From Prostheceraeus crozeri (lineage: Eukaryota > Platyhelminthes > Polycladida > Euryleptidae), in the NCBI GenBank assembly GCA_907163375.1, contig CAJQUW010014290.1, forward strand, positions 310,001 to 374,000: 64,000 nucleotides of DNA, in the 5' to 3' direction. Shown piece by piece: positions 23,931 through 35,095 of the stretch. The stretch's first letter is position 1. Every line of letters starts with the position of its first letter. A program made the position numbers and the translations under genes. The notes under the pieces were generated by a model. It was not told where the DNA came from, did no database searches, and was given only the letters and a program-made list of their open reading frames with translations.

Positions 23931-24664
23931 GGGTTGTTGTAGGGGGTGTGGGGGAGATGGGGTAGGGGGGTTAGGATTATTAGGAGGTGGATAGTTATAC
24001 ACAGAGAGATGTGCGAGTGTTGAGGGGGGGAGTTTTGGGATGTGATGGGGGGAATTAGGGGGAGAGTGGGGTGAATTTTAGTTGTATAGAGGGAAATGTG
24101 AGTAAAGAATTGGAGACTGTCTCATCAGAGTGAGTTTTTATGGTTTTGTTGGGTTTTTATTGGGAGGTGTGATTAATTGGTGTGGTGTGGAATTAGGGAG
24201 GTATTTTTGTATTTTTGTTTTGGATATGATATTGTATAAGAATAATGGTATATAAAGGTGAATGTTAGAGTGGAATTTGTTGAGTGATTTGTATTTTATA
24301 ATAGAGATAGTTTGTATGTGGGTTGGGTAGTTGTAAAAAGGGTGGGGGGTTTATGTGAAGAGGGGGTGGGTGAATTGGGTGGAGTGGTGGTTTAGTGGGG
24401 GGTGGATGGGGGGGTGGGGATTTGTGTGGTGGGGGGTAGGATAAGTTTAGGTATGGGTGAGTGGAGATTATAATTGTGGTTTAGGGGTGTAAGTTAGGGG
24501 GTTATATGATTGTTTGAGGTGATTGTATGTTAATTGTTGATAATAGTTGTGGGGATAAGTGGATGAAATATGTTGGTTTAAAAATTAGTATGGTTTGATT
24601 GTAATTATGGTTGTAAAGATTAAATTTGATATATATAATATTGGTTAAGGTGAAAGTAAAATGA
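23780..24664. other. Poly-G and C-depleted tract
   Basis: Starts with about 170 bases of nearly pure G broken by single A or T, then continues as G/T/A sequence. Only seven C residues occur in 885 bases, and none from 24127 to 24664 (538 bases). Composition is normal on both sides. The proline-rich open frame on the other strand is merely translated poly-C. It may be a sequencing, conversion or consensus artefact around a poly-G block, or a real strand-asymmetric tract able to form G-quadruplexes and R-loops. Confidence 0.9.
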
Positions 24665-24670
24665 CGTCAG

Positions 24671-24925
24671 AATTATGATGGAGGAACGTGGTTGTCAGGA
24701 GAAGTCCAAACTCCAGGATATCCTGACGGTTACATTGCTGATCGTGTTTGTTATTGGCTTTTGTATGGACAAAGTCATGAACGAGTTCGCATCCATTCCA
24801 TAGATTTAAAGCTCACTCAAAATTCCAAAGAAGTAAACAGACAAGACCAGTTGCAACAGAATCAATGCGAAGACATAGCGAAGCTTCAAGTGTTCAAATT
24901 TTTCTATCATGAAGCAATCGGACAG
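24671..24925 (+). CDS. CUB-domain (suppressor-of-lurcher/NETO-like) gene, exon A
   Basis: First visible exon of a multi-exon gene for a CUB-domain protein that continues past the window. Acceptor GTCAG at 24666-24670, donor CAG|GTAAG, 85 codons, phase 0 at both ends. The frame reads GGTWLSGEVQTPGYPDGYIA then VCYWLLYGQ: the CUB beta-strand start with the P-G-Y-P turn and a cysteine. The other expected N-terminal cysteine is in a missing upstream exon. Proteins of this group are membrane-tethered or secreted auxiliary subunits, for example of glutamate receptors; the role here is inferred from the family. The acceptor lacks a normal pyrimidine run because it abuts the C-depleted tract. Confidence 0.7.
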
Positions 24926-25115
24926 GTAAGAAATCAAGATTCTAATTTATTTTATCTTCGGACTATTGCCTACGTACTGTATGGTGAGGCAGAGGCTATA
25001 CAATAATGGGTGAGATGCTTGAAATCAAATTCTGTCTGATTTGTGGGTTGTGAGACTCTGTACACATCAGGAGTGTGCAAAAAAGTTTGCAGGCTGAATA
25101 TTCACTGAAAACTGT

Positions 25116-25296
25116 CACCTCCTAATATCGAAGAAACCTGCATCCTAAAGCGCCACACACTAGAATTTTAGGAGGTTGCGTGAAATAGAATGTTGACATA
25201 CCAAACCCTAGTGGGCTAGCCTCCTAAAACGCTTCGCTTTAGGATTTTTTGTTAGTTACGAAAAGTGTCTTGCTTTAGTGTGTGATTTAGGAGGTG
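25116..25296. repeat. Palindrome-rich element with CACCTCCTAA ends
   Basis: Begins CACCTCCTAATA and ends TTTAGGAGGTG, an inverted pair. Inside are several more forward and reverse CCTCCTAAA and CACACACTA words. About 180 bp, non-coding. It resembles a small foldback MITE, but no target duplication was settled. Confidence 0.45.
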
Positions 25297-26087
25297 CTGG
25301 TTTAGAGTGTTCACTACATTTTAGCGGCCACGTATTTTTCTGCTGCGTTTTATAGACTATCTAGAAGGCATAGGTGGTGACTAGATCGTTGAATGATTCG
25401 TTGCGAGGCCTACAAGTTTAAATCGGTATATTAATTATCATTAAGAGAGATCTAGGCCACAAAAGATGAAGAAAGGGCAATCCGTTGTGCATGAATCATG
25501 TATTTTAAGCAGCAATTGAAATTCCAACACACAATTTTGAATAGCAGTTGGCATGCGTAACAACCCACAAACCATAAGTTGCCTTTGATTTCGGAGGCAT
25601 AGAGAATGAGTCACAATCGTTGATTGCGGTAGAACACTGGATGCATCATAAGCCGCGAGGCACTTTGTTTTTATTTCTTTTTGAAAGTATGCAGTTATAC
25701 ATGCTTGCTTTTCATGACAGATGTTTTCATGACGTTGCTTCTTATACTAACAAGGCGTCATTGCATATGTTTGCGCTCTTACATTGATTTGACAGTTTCA
25801 TCTATTATATTCCTCTACATGCGTTTATCATCAATCATGAAAAATAAACATATATATGAACAGTGTGCTATCGCAAAGGCGCACGAAGTACCTCATCGCT
25901 TCATCTTATGGGTAGCAATTTGTAGCGTGAAGCATAATGGTTTATAGCTCATGACTTTTGGCTTGTGGCCCATGGAGGATCGCGAGCGATTTGTGACATA
26001 TCCTCTGTGCCTCCGCCCTAAGATGTCTGACAGTGTACAATGTCTATATCGAGTACTTGGTTTTTATTCAATATCGCAGCTGAATAG

Positions 26088-26360
26088 CTGACTATTAATT
26101 GCTGAATAGCTGATTATTGGCTTCTAAAGCCTTTTTGGCTGCTTAATAGCTGATTCATTGCTGAGTAGCTGATTATGGTTTGCTCACTCACATCTGAATC
26201 TGAACATCTAATAGTCTGCTAAAAGTCTGGATTGGGACAGCTGATTTTTGGTTGTTGAAAATCTGACTGGTTGCTCAGCATCTTATATTGGCTGCTGGTC
26301 ATCTCATTGTCTACTGAGCAGGTGATTGACTGTGGAGCAACTTATTATTGACTTGCTAAT
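26088..26360. repeat. Degenerate minisatellite, split by PLE 2
   Basis: Repeats of about 20 bases around GCTGAATAGCTGATTATTGG, increasingly diverged. The same wording (TTAATAGCTGATTGGCTGCTG) resumes at 28628, beyond PLE 2, so the retroelement landed inside the array. Confidence 0.65.
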
Positions 26361-28093
26361 ATTGAATAAAAATAGCGTTGAGAACATAAGGCGAAATTTA
26401 TTGAAGAAAATTAAAGTAGGATAAATTAATTAAAACCTCGACATGTTTCGGCTGGTTTTTACGAGAGGAACCCATCAAGTGATTTGGACATGGCATGTAC
26501 ATCTAAGTAAATAACAGTCATGAGAGGAAAGACAAACACAGGTTACGTCACGCGTGCGACCTTTCAACCTACCATGGCAGAGCCAGGTCACCCACGTGCG
26601 TTTTCTGCAGAAGACATGCTTACATAGAGATGGACAGTCCCGCCTGATAAGCAGAGCTTCTAAAATACGCATGATTCGTTCATTCCGACAGCATTTGGTG
26701 TTCCGACAGGACATTGGTGTTCCTAAGACACACAAGAAGGACATGCCTGTTCGTCCTATTCTATCCATGACACAATCGGCATATGAAAAAGTGTCTAGGT
26801 GGCTGTCTCAACTTTTGAAACCGGTAGAACAGTGCTTTACTGACTACTGTGTGAAAGACTCATTCACGTTCGCTGAAAGTATCCGGAACTTTGATGCTTC
26901 GACTATCACATTAGCCTCATTCGACGTCTTCTCACTGTTTACTAATGTGGATGTGCTAGAAACCATTGACATTATCGTCGCTACTGTCTCTGAAGATCCA
27001 CACTTGTGTCCGATCCCTAGCGATTTATTGAGAAAGCTTTTGACAGTTTGTACCACTAATGTACAGTTTTTATCTGACGGCCGATTTTTCACTCAGTGCG
27101 ACGGGGTGGCAATGGGTAGTTCACTCGGATGCCTATTCGCCAATATTTTCAATGGGCTTCTTAGAAAAAAACTGTCCGCGGAAATAGAGTCGTCTTGTCA
27201 GTCTTACTGTCGGTATATTGATGATACTTCCGTTGTCACACCTGATCAACGTAGTGCCCTTAATTTATTACATCGCTTGAATAATGTTCATGACCACATT
27301 CGTTTCACTTGCAAGTTTGAGCGAGACAATGCTTTGCCTTTTTTAGATGTAGTTGTACATCGTAGTAGTAATGGTCGTTTTTTGACGAATGTCAACAGAA
27401 AACGTAGGTTTTCTGGGGTTTATCTCAACTATAGCAGTTTTGTTCCTATATCGTATAAACGTGGCCTCGTCCGTACTCTGTTTATAAGAGCTCTCCGTAT
27501 ATGTTCACCTGAATATTTTAATGAGGAATGTGATCTCCTCAAGACTCTTTTGAGACGTAATGCTTATCCCGATCATTTTATTGAGAAATACATGGTCGAT
27601 CTGATGTTAGTGTCACTGTTGATACTGTTGAGAAGAAGACTGTTTACCTAAGTCTCCCCTTTATGACGATAAACATGCTTCTTGGCTCAAGGGATGTATT
27701 TCCAGCTTGTTTGAGAGGCATTTTCCGGCTGCCAAGCTTGCTATTCGTTTTTGTACCGCCCGTGTTCCTCATGCTTCTCCTAAGGATCGCTTGCCAGCGA
27801 CTTCGACCTCCTCTCAGATCGTATACTCACTCCGTTGTGGCTGCGGAGCAGCCTACATTGGGAGAACATCGAGGTCGCTGACTGATAGATCAAGGGAGTA
27901 TGTCCCAAAATGACTGATTGATGGCCGCAGAGGGAATGTCAGACAGCCATCACTGAACATCTTTTGAATTGTAATTGTGATCGCACCGACATTCTGTCTA
28001 GATTTGCCGTAGTAAGTCGCTGTCGGAATGGCCGAATCATGCGTATTTTAGAAGCTCTGTTTATCAGGCGGGTCTGTCCATCTCTATGTAAGC

Positions 28094-28344
28094 CATAGAA
28101 ATGATTATCTGAAGTTGACTAGAATGGAAATTGACTCAAGGTCGCGGCACATTCGGGGGAACTAAGTCGGGGCATGAACTACCAATGAAAAGCGTAGAAT
28201 TGCACATGTGACTGATTCTAACCCAATGATGCAGCCGTTGACAAGTGTATCTAAGTGAAAATGCGTGCGATTTTTGTGCCACTATTGTGTATTGCATGAA
28301 GATTAACTTCCATTCTAGAGGTTTTATTGTTGTCAATTTCTATG
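28094..28344. mobile_element. Non-autonomous hAT-like element, beta family, short copy
   Basis: 251 bp with ends CATAGAAATGA... and ...AATTTCTATG and a subterminal CTAGAATGGAA on both sides. A perfect 8-bp target duplication ATGTAAGC lies at 28086-28093 and 28345-28352. The undisturbed inverted arm at 26609-26640 lacks the insertion, so the insertion postdates the PLE's inverted duplication. Confidence 0.85.
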
Positions 28345-28478
28345 ATGTAAGCAGAAAACGCACGTGGGTGACCTGGCTCTGCCATGGTAGGTTGAAAGGT
28401 CGCACGCGTGACGTAACCTGTGTTTGTCTTTCCTCTCATGACTGTTATTTACTTAGATGTACATGCCATGTCCAAATC

Positions 28479-28523
28479 ACTTGATGGGTTCCTCTCGTAA
28501 AGACCAGCCGAAACATGTCGAGG
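28479..28523 (+). other. Hammerhead-like motif in PLE 2 tail
   Basis: CTTGATGGG, a GGTT/GACC helix and CCGAAACATGTCG are arranged like a degenerate hammerhead core. An inverted near-copy lies at 26440-26480. The first core box departs from CUGANGA, so it is likely inactive. Confidence 0.3.
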
Positions 28524-28908
28524 TTTTAATTAATTTATCTTACTTTAATTTTCTTCAATAAATTTCGCCTTATGTTCTCAACGCTATTTTTATTCAAAAT
28601 CATCAATCGGCACAACTGCTTCAATCGACTTGTTAATAGCTGATTGGCTGCTGAGCTTCAGATTATTGGTTATTGATTGGCTGTTGCACGATTGATGATT
28701 TTAAAGAGCTTCATTGTCAGCCAAATGCAATCATGCGCTCAAATACATTTCTCTGACCACATCAAACAAACCATTGAGTCACGAAATGAGTTATAACCAA
28801 CTTACACAGTTCATTAAAGCAGAAATGTACATTAATCAAACCATTGACTGGAAACACTGCTTTAGAACATGTCTCCTGTATTAATTTAGAAGATATATCT
28901 ATTTTCAG

Positions 28909-29065
28909 GTGACAAGATTTGACACTCCATTGGAGTTTTGCCACAGTAGCAAACCAACAGCGATCATGTCTGGGCAACGACCACAATTAGATGTTATTTT
29001 CCATCCTTCCGACGACAGTCAAGTGAAGTTTGGAGGTGTCAAATTCCGATACTCCTTCGTCACAG
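28909..29065 (+). CDS. CUB gene, exon B
   Basis: Acceptor ATTTTCAG at 28901-28908, donor ACAG|GTAAC, 157 bases, entering in phase 0 and leaving in phase 1. It encodes the second half of the first CUB domain: VTRFDTPLEFCHSSKPTA, then QLDVIFHPSDDS and FGGVKFRYSFVT, matching the usual CUB ending (LxVxFxSD...GFxxxYxFV). Together with exon A it forms one domain missing only its extreme N-terminus. Confidence 0.75.
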
Positions 29066-29771
29066 GTAACGTAAAGCAGAGTTCTGGTCTAAGGATCGAC
29101 ATTAACGACAAGTAGAAGGAAAAAACGATTATCTCCAAGTCAAATATTGACAAGTATATAGCAGAAATCCGACACTACATGATATTAACCCTTTAGTCAT
29201 ACATACCAGTCTTTGATGCACATTGATATTCCGGAAGCCTTGGCGGAACGAAATATAAAGTGGGGGCTGCATCTAAGTCATACAATATTCAAAATCAATA
29301 GTCATGTCACTACATGAAGTATGATTTTCGTGGAGGAAATCAATTTTTGATTTAAGGAAGTGAAGCAACGTTTTACGTATTCAAGCTATTATTCATGTTC
29401 AGTTTGTAAGGCTGCTATTTACTTGCAGCATTCATATTAACTAATTAGAATTTGCATTGATTTAGAATTAATTGATAAACTGAATTAGTAAGAATTAGCT
29501 GAAATCGTCAGCCTGCGATATGTCACAAAGAGCAATAGGCTAATCTAAATGGGGACATTCTAGACATAATCTCGATCGCCACTTTCGCAAAATTCTTTTT
29601 TTCACTGGAGGGCCAACTGGAGGGCCAGTTGGAGTATTCAACTGAAGGGCCAATTAAGGATTAGTCCCATCATTTTAAAAGTGGGGGGTTAATCCCCTAA
29701 AGCATCACCTTCCGCCATCTCTGTGTGGAATTCACGGCGCAATATAGGGAGTGAACTTTCTAATGGCATTC

Positions 29772-31545
29772 CATAGAGTAAGTACAGTAAGCAGCTTATC
29801 AACTCAAAAAATGCAAGCATAAAGTGATTTTTTTCGATAGATTCAGTGTTTTGCGAAGATAGGATAATATTTCATGAATTTTTAAGAGGCTAGATTTTTA
29901 CAAATTATTCCTGTGCACCAACACTAGCAATTTGATACATCTAGATACGCAGTGTGAAACTTCTTGGATATAAAGAAGGTATGTAAATTTACTGACTAAA
30001 TTAAACGGAAATTAAGCTGATTATCAAGGTAATTTCATCAGCCGCATTATAATGCAAACCTTCATAGAAAATTTGAGATCTTATTGTGCCATCTGGCTGA
30101 AATTTCAAGTTTTTAATTCAATATTCACCGGCATGATTTTATGATTCACTATATTCATGCTTCATTTCTCGAATCTGAACATTATTGTGGACCCGCAAGT
30201 TTATTATTATTTGGAAGTAAATTATGATCACTGTCTTTGGTTATGATATTTTACTCCTTCAGTGACGAGAGCATAGCATAATCGTGATATGATCACGATT
30301 AATCGCCTTGTAACATTGTATTGTGCGCTATACAAGTACTTTTATAAATAAATAGAATATTATTACTACATTAGCGGATATCACTACATTAAAGCATTAT
30401 GTAATAAACTACTTGTGTATTATGTATAAGTACTCATTGAATTGATAGTTTAGCAAGCATTACCTCTCCAAGGTTACCATGACACAGAGGATTTGTAAAA
30501 TACTATTTTTTCGTTCTGTATTGCTATCATGATCAGTCAAATTCGTGTAAATTTCTCCGAAAGAGTAAAAATTTGCATATCTCACATTTGGTTTTGGGTC
30601 TCAACTCGAGATCATTCAATAAAATCAAAATTGCATACACATGGGGCCATAGAGTAGGTATATTAGGTAGAGTTGTAACTCCGTATTTATTAAATCACCA
30701 ATTTGTATACACATTCGATTTTATTAGATGAACTCAAGGGAGATACAATTGGTTTTGTCACCAAATGTGAGATATGCAAATGTTTGCAGTTTTGCAGAAA
30801 CTACAGCGGAATCTACAGTGATCATGATTGTAATACAGAAGGAATGATGGTATTTCACAGATTCCCAGTGTCATGACAGTTTTGGAGATTTAATGTTTGC
30901 TTGTTAAGTTAGGAATTCTATGGGTTCCTATTACTTTCATACTCAACCTCAAGAGTATTTTGTTAAGCGTGTTCATATCACAGGCAACCTTCCACATGGC
31001 AGAGCAAAATCACAGATTCAAGGACAATGATTTCAATCAACTTTGAAAGATGTGTAAATGGATCCACATCACTGTTCGGATTCAAGAAATGAAACATCGA
31101 ATTTAGTGAATCATAAAATCATGCCGGTGAAAATTGAATTAAAGACTTGAAATTTCATCGAAGAAAGCACGAATAATATGGCGATTTTTTCATGAAGACT
31201 TCCACTATAATACGGTTAATGAAATTCCTTTGATAATCACCTTAATTTCCGCTTAGTCTAGCAAATGTCCATTCCTTTTGATATCCAACTTGTTTCATAC
31301 TACTTATATCGGGAATTCATCTCGGTAGTATTTAAATTGGCAAAAATTGACTTTTTTAAAGCTGCTCAAATAATTTTTTGGACCACGGGAACGCAATCTG
31401 CGCAAAAATGGGAATCTTGTCATATAAAAATTTTCACTGTATTCAGACATTTGTTTGAGTCGACACTCTACCTATATATCCCTACTCTATGCATGGGGTT
31501 TTAATTAATACTGAGTTGCTACTCTACCTAATATACTTTCTACTT
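29772..31545 (-). mobile_element. Alpha-family hAT-like element, host of a second copy
   Basis: Begins CATAGAGTAAGTACAG, runs to 30639, and resumes after the inserted copy at 31500 up to about 31545 (CTGAGTTGCTACTCTACCTA). It is more diverged than its guest. Its far terminus and target duplication are no longer clear. Confidence 0.7.
30648..31491 (+). mobile_element. Alpha-family hAT-like element inserted in another copy
   Basis: 844 bp, CATAGAGTAGGTATATTAGG to ...CCTACTCTATG. The target duplication is catggggc at 30640-30647 and catggggt at 31492-31499 (7 of 8). The duplicated bases belong to the older alpha copy, which proves nested insertion of like into like. Confidence 0.85.
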
Positions 31546-32251
31546 CACTTATATTCACAATCTCATTCGCTCAACCTTGCTGCATGCATATCCTGCTATA
31601 TGCAATATTCCAGGCTATTTACAAGATAGACTTATAGAAGTTTTGAAAACAAAACATCTAAAATCAAGCATGATATTGTTGGAACCAGAGAAAACCTATG
31701 TGCTCGCTTAATCCGAAAATAGAGACTCAACAGGATCACCCTTCGTGAGTGCTTTTATCAAGTCTGGAAGCCTGTCCAATTCATTGATGCGCTGAGCAGC
31801 TGATATATTCTTTTCTGTATTAATTTTCATTTTGTGGAAAATTGTGGCTATTTTACTTGTTCACGCGTCCACTGAATTTCCAATATGAATACCAATAATA
31901 TAAATAGGAATTCAAAAATTGTCACCAGTTCTGACAGTTTTTTCGAAATTTTGAATTGTTACCGATATCTGGAAACATGTCTCCTATTTAAGATCCCTAG
32001 GTTGAATGCATGCTACGAATTTACATATGAGCACGCAAAGAGATTGGTAAGATTGATTCGTGCAAGAGGTAAATCGCAAACATTACCTGCATGAAAATGG
32101 AGAAAACCTTCCTTTAGAAATAACTATTCCAATGAATCTGTCATAGTCATTCTACAGTGTTACCAGATGTCAAATGTGAACGAAGGACGACCTGCAGATA
32201 TCCAAAAAATTCACAAAATAGATCACTTATATTTTCTACTGCTACTACAAT

Positions 32252-32285
32252 CATAGAGTAGGGATATGTGATATATTGCTCTATG
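32252..32285. mobile_element. 34-bp relic of the alpha family
   Basis: CATAGAGTAGGGATAT at one end and TTGCTCTATG at the other, with only a few bases between. It is bracketed by an 8-bp target duplication, actacaat (32244-32251) and actataat (32286-32293), 7 of 8. This is a copy with nearly all internal sequence deleted. Confidence 0.6.
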
Positions 32286-32596
32286 ACTATAATTATTAGT
32301 AAGTAGTTTATAACTAACATTTGAGCTTCCAGTACTTCACTCGATGTCGAATAGACGGACATGATATCATTCATAGCCTAACTTATGTGAAATAATGTGA
32401 CTATATATTGAAAATCTCTGAGTTTTGTTCAAAGCTATCATATAGCATGTTCACAAGCACAGGCCAGACCTTTGATAAAAGTGCTTTTCAGAAGGGTCAT
32501 TAATTTGAATCAATTCCAACAGTTGTAGGTGAAAAGCACAAGAATGTATAAAACCTCAATGCCACAGGGAGGAATCTCCATCCCCCACCTGTTTAC

Positions 32597-33049
32597 TTGC
32601 TTCCCCGTTTTTCGTCCCTGTCTACGTTGAACGTGGTCAGACGGTTGTTGCCTTTTGATGGCGCGCCTCTATTCCTGTCGATTATAGACTATTGCTGGAT
32701 TCAGGCCCTGAGCGTGATCATCGGAGGCGACTTGCGACCATGTTTTCCTTGGTCTTCCTCTCGGCCTTCTGCTTTCGACCTCCAACTGGAAAGATCTGTT
32801 CGTCCACTTCTTCTCATTTCTTATCAGAATGTGACCATACCACAGCAGTCTTCTTCTTCGTAGAACATCGGAAATACACTCACGCTTCATCCTCTGTCTT
32901 AGGTTTTCACTCCTGTGTCCATCGGCCAACCTCACACCGCATATGCTTCTCAACATTGCCTTTTCTGTTCTTTCAGTCTTCATGATCTGATGAATGTGCG
33001 CAACCTCCTCCTGAACACGTATCGACACGAAGACCCCTGATCGGCACAA
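32597..33049 (-). mobile_element. LINE reverse-transcriptase C-terminal fragment
   Basis: The - strand frame reads TERTEKAMLRSICGVRLADG, LLWYGHILI and RRPRGRPRKTW, the standard tail of RTE/L1-type LINE polyproteins (…RWYGHV…GRRPRGRPKKRW…). Only about 120 codons remain, with no catalytic motifs. Confidence 0.75.
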
Positions 33050-33735
33050 GTTTGTACCAAGCGATGGAATTCAAGAGGAACCACTCCCAGCCTCGTACCA
33101 TGCCCAGAATTCCCGCAAGTTGCGTTTCGTCTTCTTCAAGAAATTGCATTTTTTAGAATAATTCCGCAAAAAAGGGTTAAATGATTAGAATGGCATGCAC
33201 ACTGAAAATTAAAAACACCACTACACCGTGGACGCTCGTCGCTCTGATGTACAGTGCTCACTACCTAAAGAATAGCGGCTTCTGGTATTCACTTTTGCGC
33301 ACTATTTCACATGTACATGTATGTGATGTAGATCAGTGTTTCATATTTCTCATATGCTTTTCAACAAGCCTTGGCTTAGTAGACATAAGATTAGTGCAGC
33401 GGCTACATGGCAGCAGCGAACAGCATGCAGGATGACTCAAAACACATTGAAAGCTGTGCAAGAACCAAATTGCAGATATATACCCTCTCACGAAAAACAA
33501 ACAAGCACTTCTATCACATTAATATTGCCACATGATATTCATATTAGTGTATTATATATTTTGTGTTTATAACTGTTTGCAAAGTTATTTGCCCAGATTT
33601 TTGCAACGATGTTCATTGTATGAAGTGGCTGTCTTTCTGCTCACCGGTTATTAGTTGATTAATGCCTAAATATACAAGGCACTTGTTCTACTTTTCTTGT
33701 AGTAATTATGATCTGTTTTTAAGCGAAGAATATTT

Positions 33736-33972
33736 TTAGGTAGAGTGGTAACTCCGTATTTATTAAATCACCAATGTGTATAAACTTTCGATTTTATTAA
33801 ATGAACTCAAGGGAGATACAATTGGTTTTGTCACCAAATGTGAGATATACAAATGTTTGCAGTTTTGCAGAAACTACAGCGGAATTGAGTGATCATGATT
33901 GTAATGCAGAAGGAATGATGGTATTTCACAGATTCTCAGTGTCATGACAGTCTTGGAGATTTAATGTTTGCG
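33736..33972 (+). mobile_element. Alpha-family partial copy
   Basis: Left third of the family, from TTAGGTAGAGTGGTAACTCC to GGAGATTTAATGTTTGC. It lacks the first dozen terminal bases and everything after the internal TTTGC. Truncated on both sides. Confidence 0.7.
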
Positions 33973-34094
33973 GGTAAAACTTACTTAAGTTAGTGATACG
34001 CGTTAATTAAAAGTTTAGGAACGCTCGAACTCGTCGAAGTGAGGAATTTGTTTTGATATCCTGCCAAAGATAAACAAAGCTCAGTCATATTTCT

Positions 34095-35095
34095 TATAAA
34101 TTCCGTTTGAAAATGATCCCAATATATTTGAAAATATACTGAATGTCTTTAATTCTATTCATTCTGACATACAATTTACCATCGAAATTCCAAAAGACGG
34201 AAAACTTAACATTTTAGATTTAACTCTATCGATATCCGATACCATTGAATTTGAAGTTAAAAAGACAACTCACTCTGGCATTACGTTAGATAAACAGAGT
34301 TGGATCTCTCAGTCTGTGAGAACCAACTTTGTGAATAATACATTCAAATACATAAAGGATAGATGTTCCAATAATAATGCTTTTCAGAAGCATATGTATT
34401 CTACCATTCGCAATTTAAAAGATAATAATTACTCCGACTCTGACTTGAAAAACAAAACTTTTTTTTAACACGAGATTTCGTACTAATACTGCAGAACAAA
34501 AACAATGTAATTTCCATGTCGACTTTATTAATGACAGTAACCTGCGAAAATTAAGAAAACTTGCTAATGAATACCAATTACCAATTAGAATTATTCTTAA
34601 GCCTGGAAAACAATTAAAACACAATTTGAATACTTTCAATAAAAACATCAATGATTGTTCTTGCTACATCATTGCTACATTAAACACGTCGTCTATAAAT
34701 TCACTTGCAATATCTGCAGTGAATTTTACATTGGTTCTACCAATCGTCCGCTCAATAATCGTTTTAAAGAACATCAATACAGTATTAAGAATAAAGACAA
34801 CAAAAGTGCCCTATCTGATCGTGTTCGCTTTGTCCATTCTGAAAATAACAATGCCACTATTGATATGTTTAGAATTGAAATCATTGATCAACAGCTTAAT
34901 CCTTTGAGAACTAGAGTGTCCGAAGCAGAATACATTAGAAGACGTCAACCAAAAATCAATCGCAAACATGAGCGAGTCACATGAACGTTCGTTCGCGGAT
35001 GCATATTTAAGCCATTCTTTTGTTGGCCGGCCGTTCCCCAGATGAAGAGTGTGGTCACTCGAAACGTCGGGCTTGTAAAAATTTTTATTTTTTAC
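34095..35095 (+). mobile_element. Penelope-like element (PLE) 3, fossil
   Basis: Contains the end of a PLE reverse transcriptase (FENDPNIFENILNVFNSI, KLNILDLTLSIS) and a GIY-YIG endonuclease (KHVVYKFTCNICSEFYIGST, NRFKEHQYSI) ending before 34984. It differs clearly from PLE 1 and PLE 2, so three PLE lineages are present. It is broken in a few places and 5' truncated. The tail has a hammerhead-like hairpin. Confidence 0.8.
35037..35072 (+). other. Hammerhead-like hairpin in PLE 3 tail
   Basis: CAGATGAA, then GAGTG-TGGT-CACTC (a perfect 5-bp stem), then GAAACGTC. This is the hammerhead arrangement with A in place of the conserved U of CUGANGA. Of the three PLE tails it has the cleanest stem II and GAAA box. 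Confidence 0.4.

Larger units (their letters stand above)
26362..28597 (+). mobile_element. Penelope-like element (PLE) 2 with inverted ends
   Basis: Central + strand coding part: PLE reverse transcriptase with GVPKTHKKDMPVRPILSM, FDVFSLFTNVD, GVAMGSSLGCLFANIF, YCRYIDDTSV and LPFLDVVVH, then a GIY-YIG endonuclease piece (VYSLRCGCGAAYIGRT). The 3' end is present twice in opposite orientation. The left arm 26362-26692 is inverted relative to 28017-28597, and the outer 247 bases of each (26362-26608 and 28351-28597) pair closely. Inverted, partly duplicated ends are known for PLEs. A 251 bp hAT-like element sits in the right arm. The copy is 5' truncated and broken in a few places. Confidence 0.85.
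24926..28908 (+). other. CUB gene intron A-B (3,983 bp)
   Basis: Holds a palindrome-rich repeat (25116-25296), a degenerate minisatellite (26088-26360 and 28600-28700) and PLE 2 with its nested hAT-like insertion. Bases 25300-26040 and 28700-28908 contain nothing recognised. Confidence 0.6.

Noticed and set aside
23727-24002. Proline-rich open frame on the - strand
   Set aside because: It is translated poly-C from the G-run, with no real codon structure.
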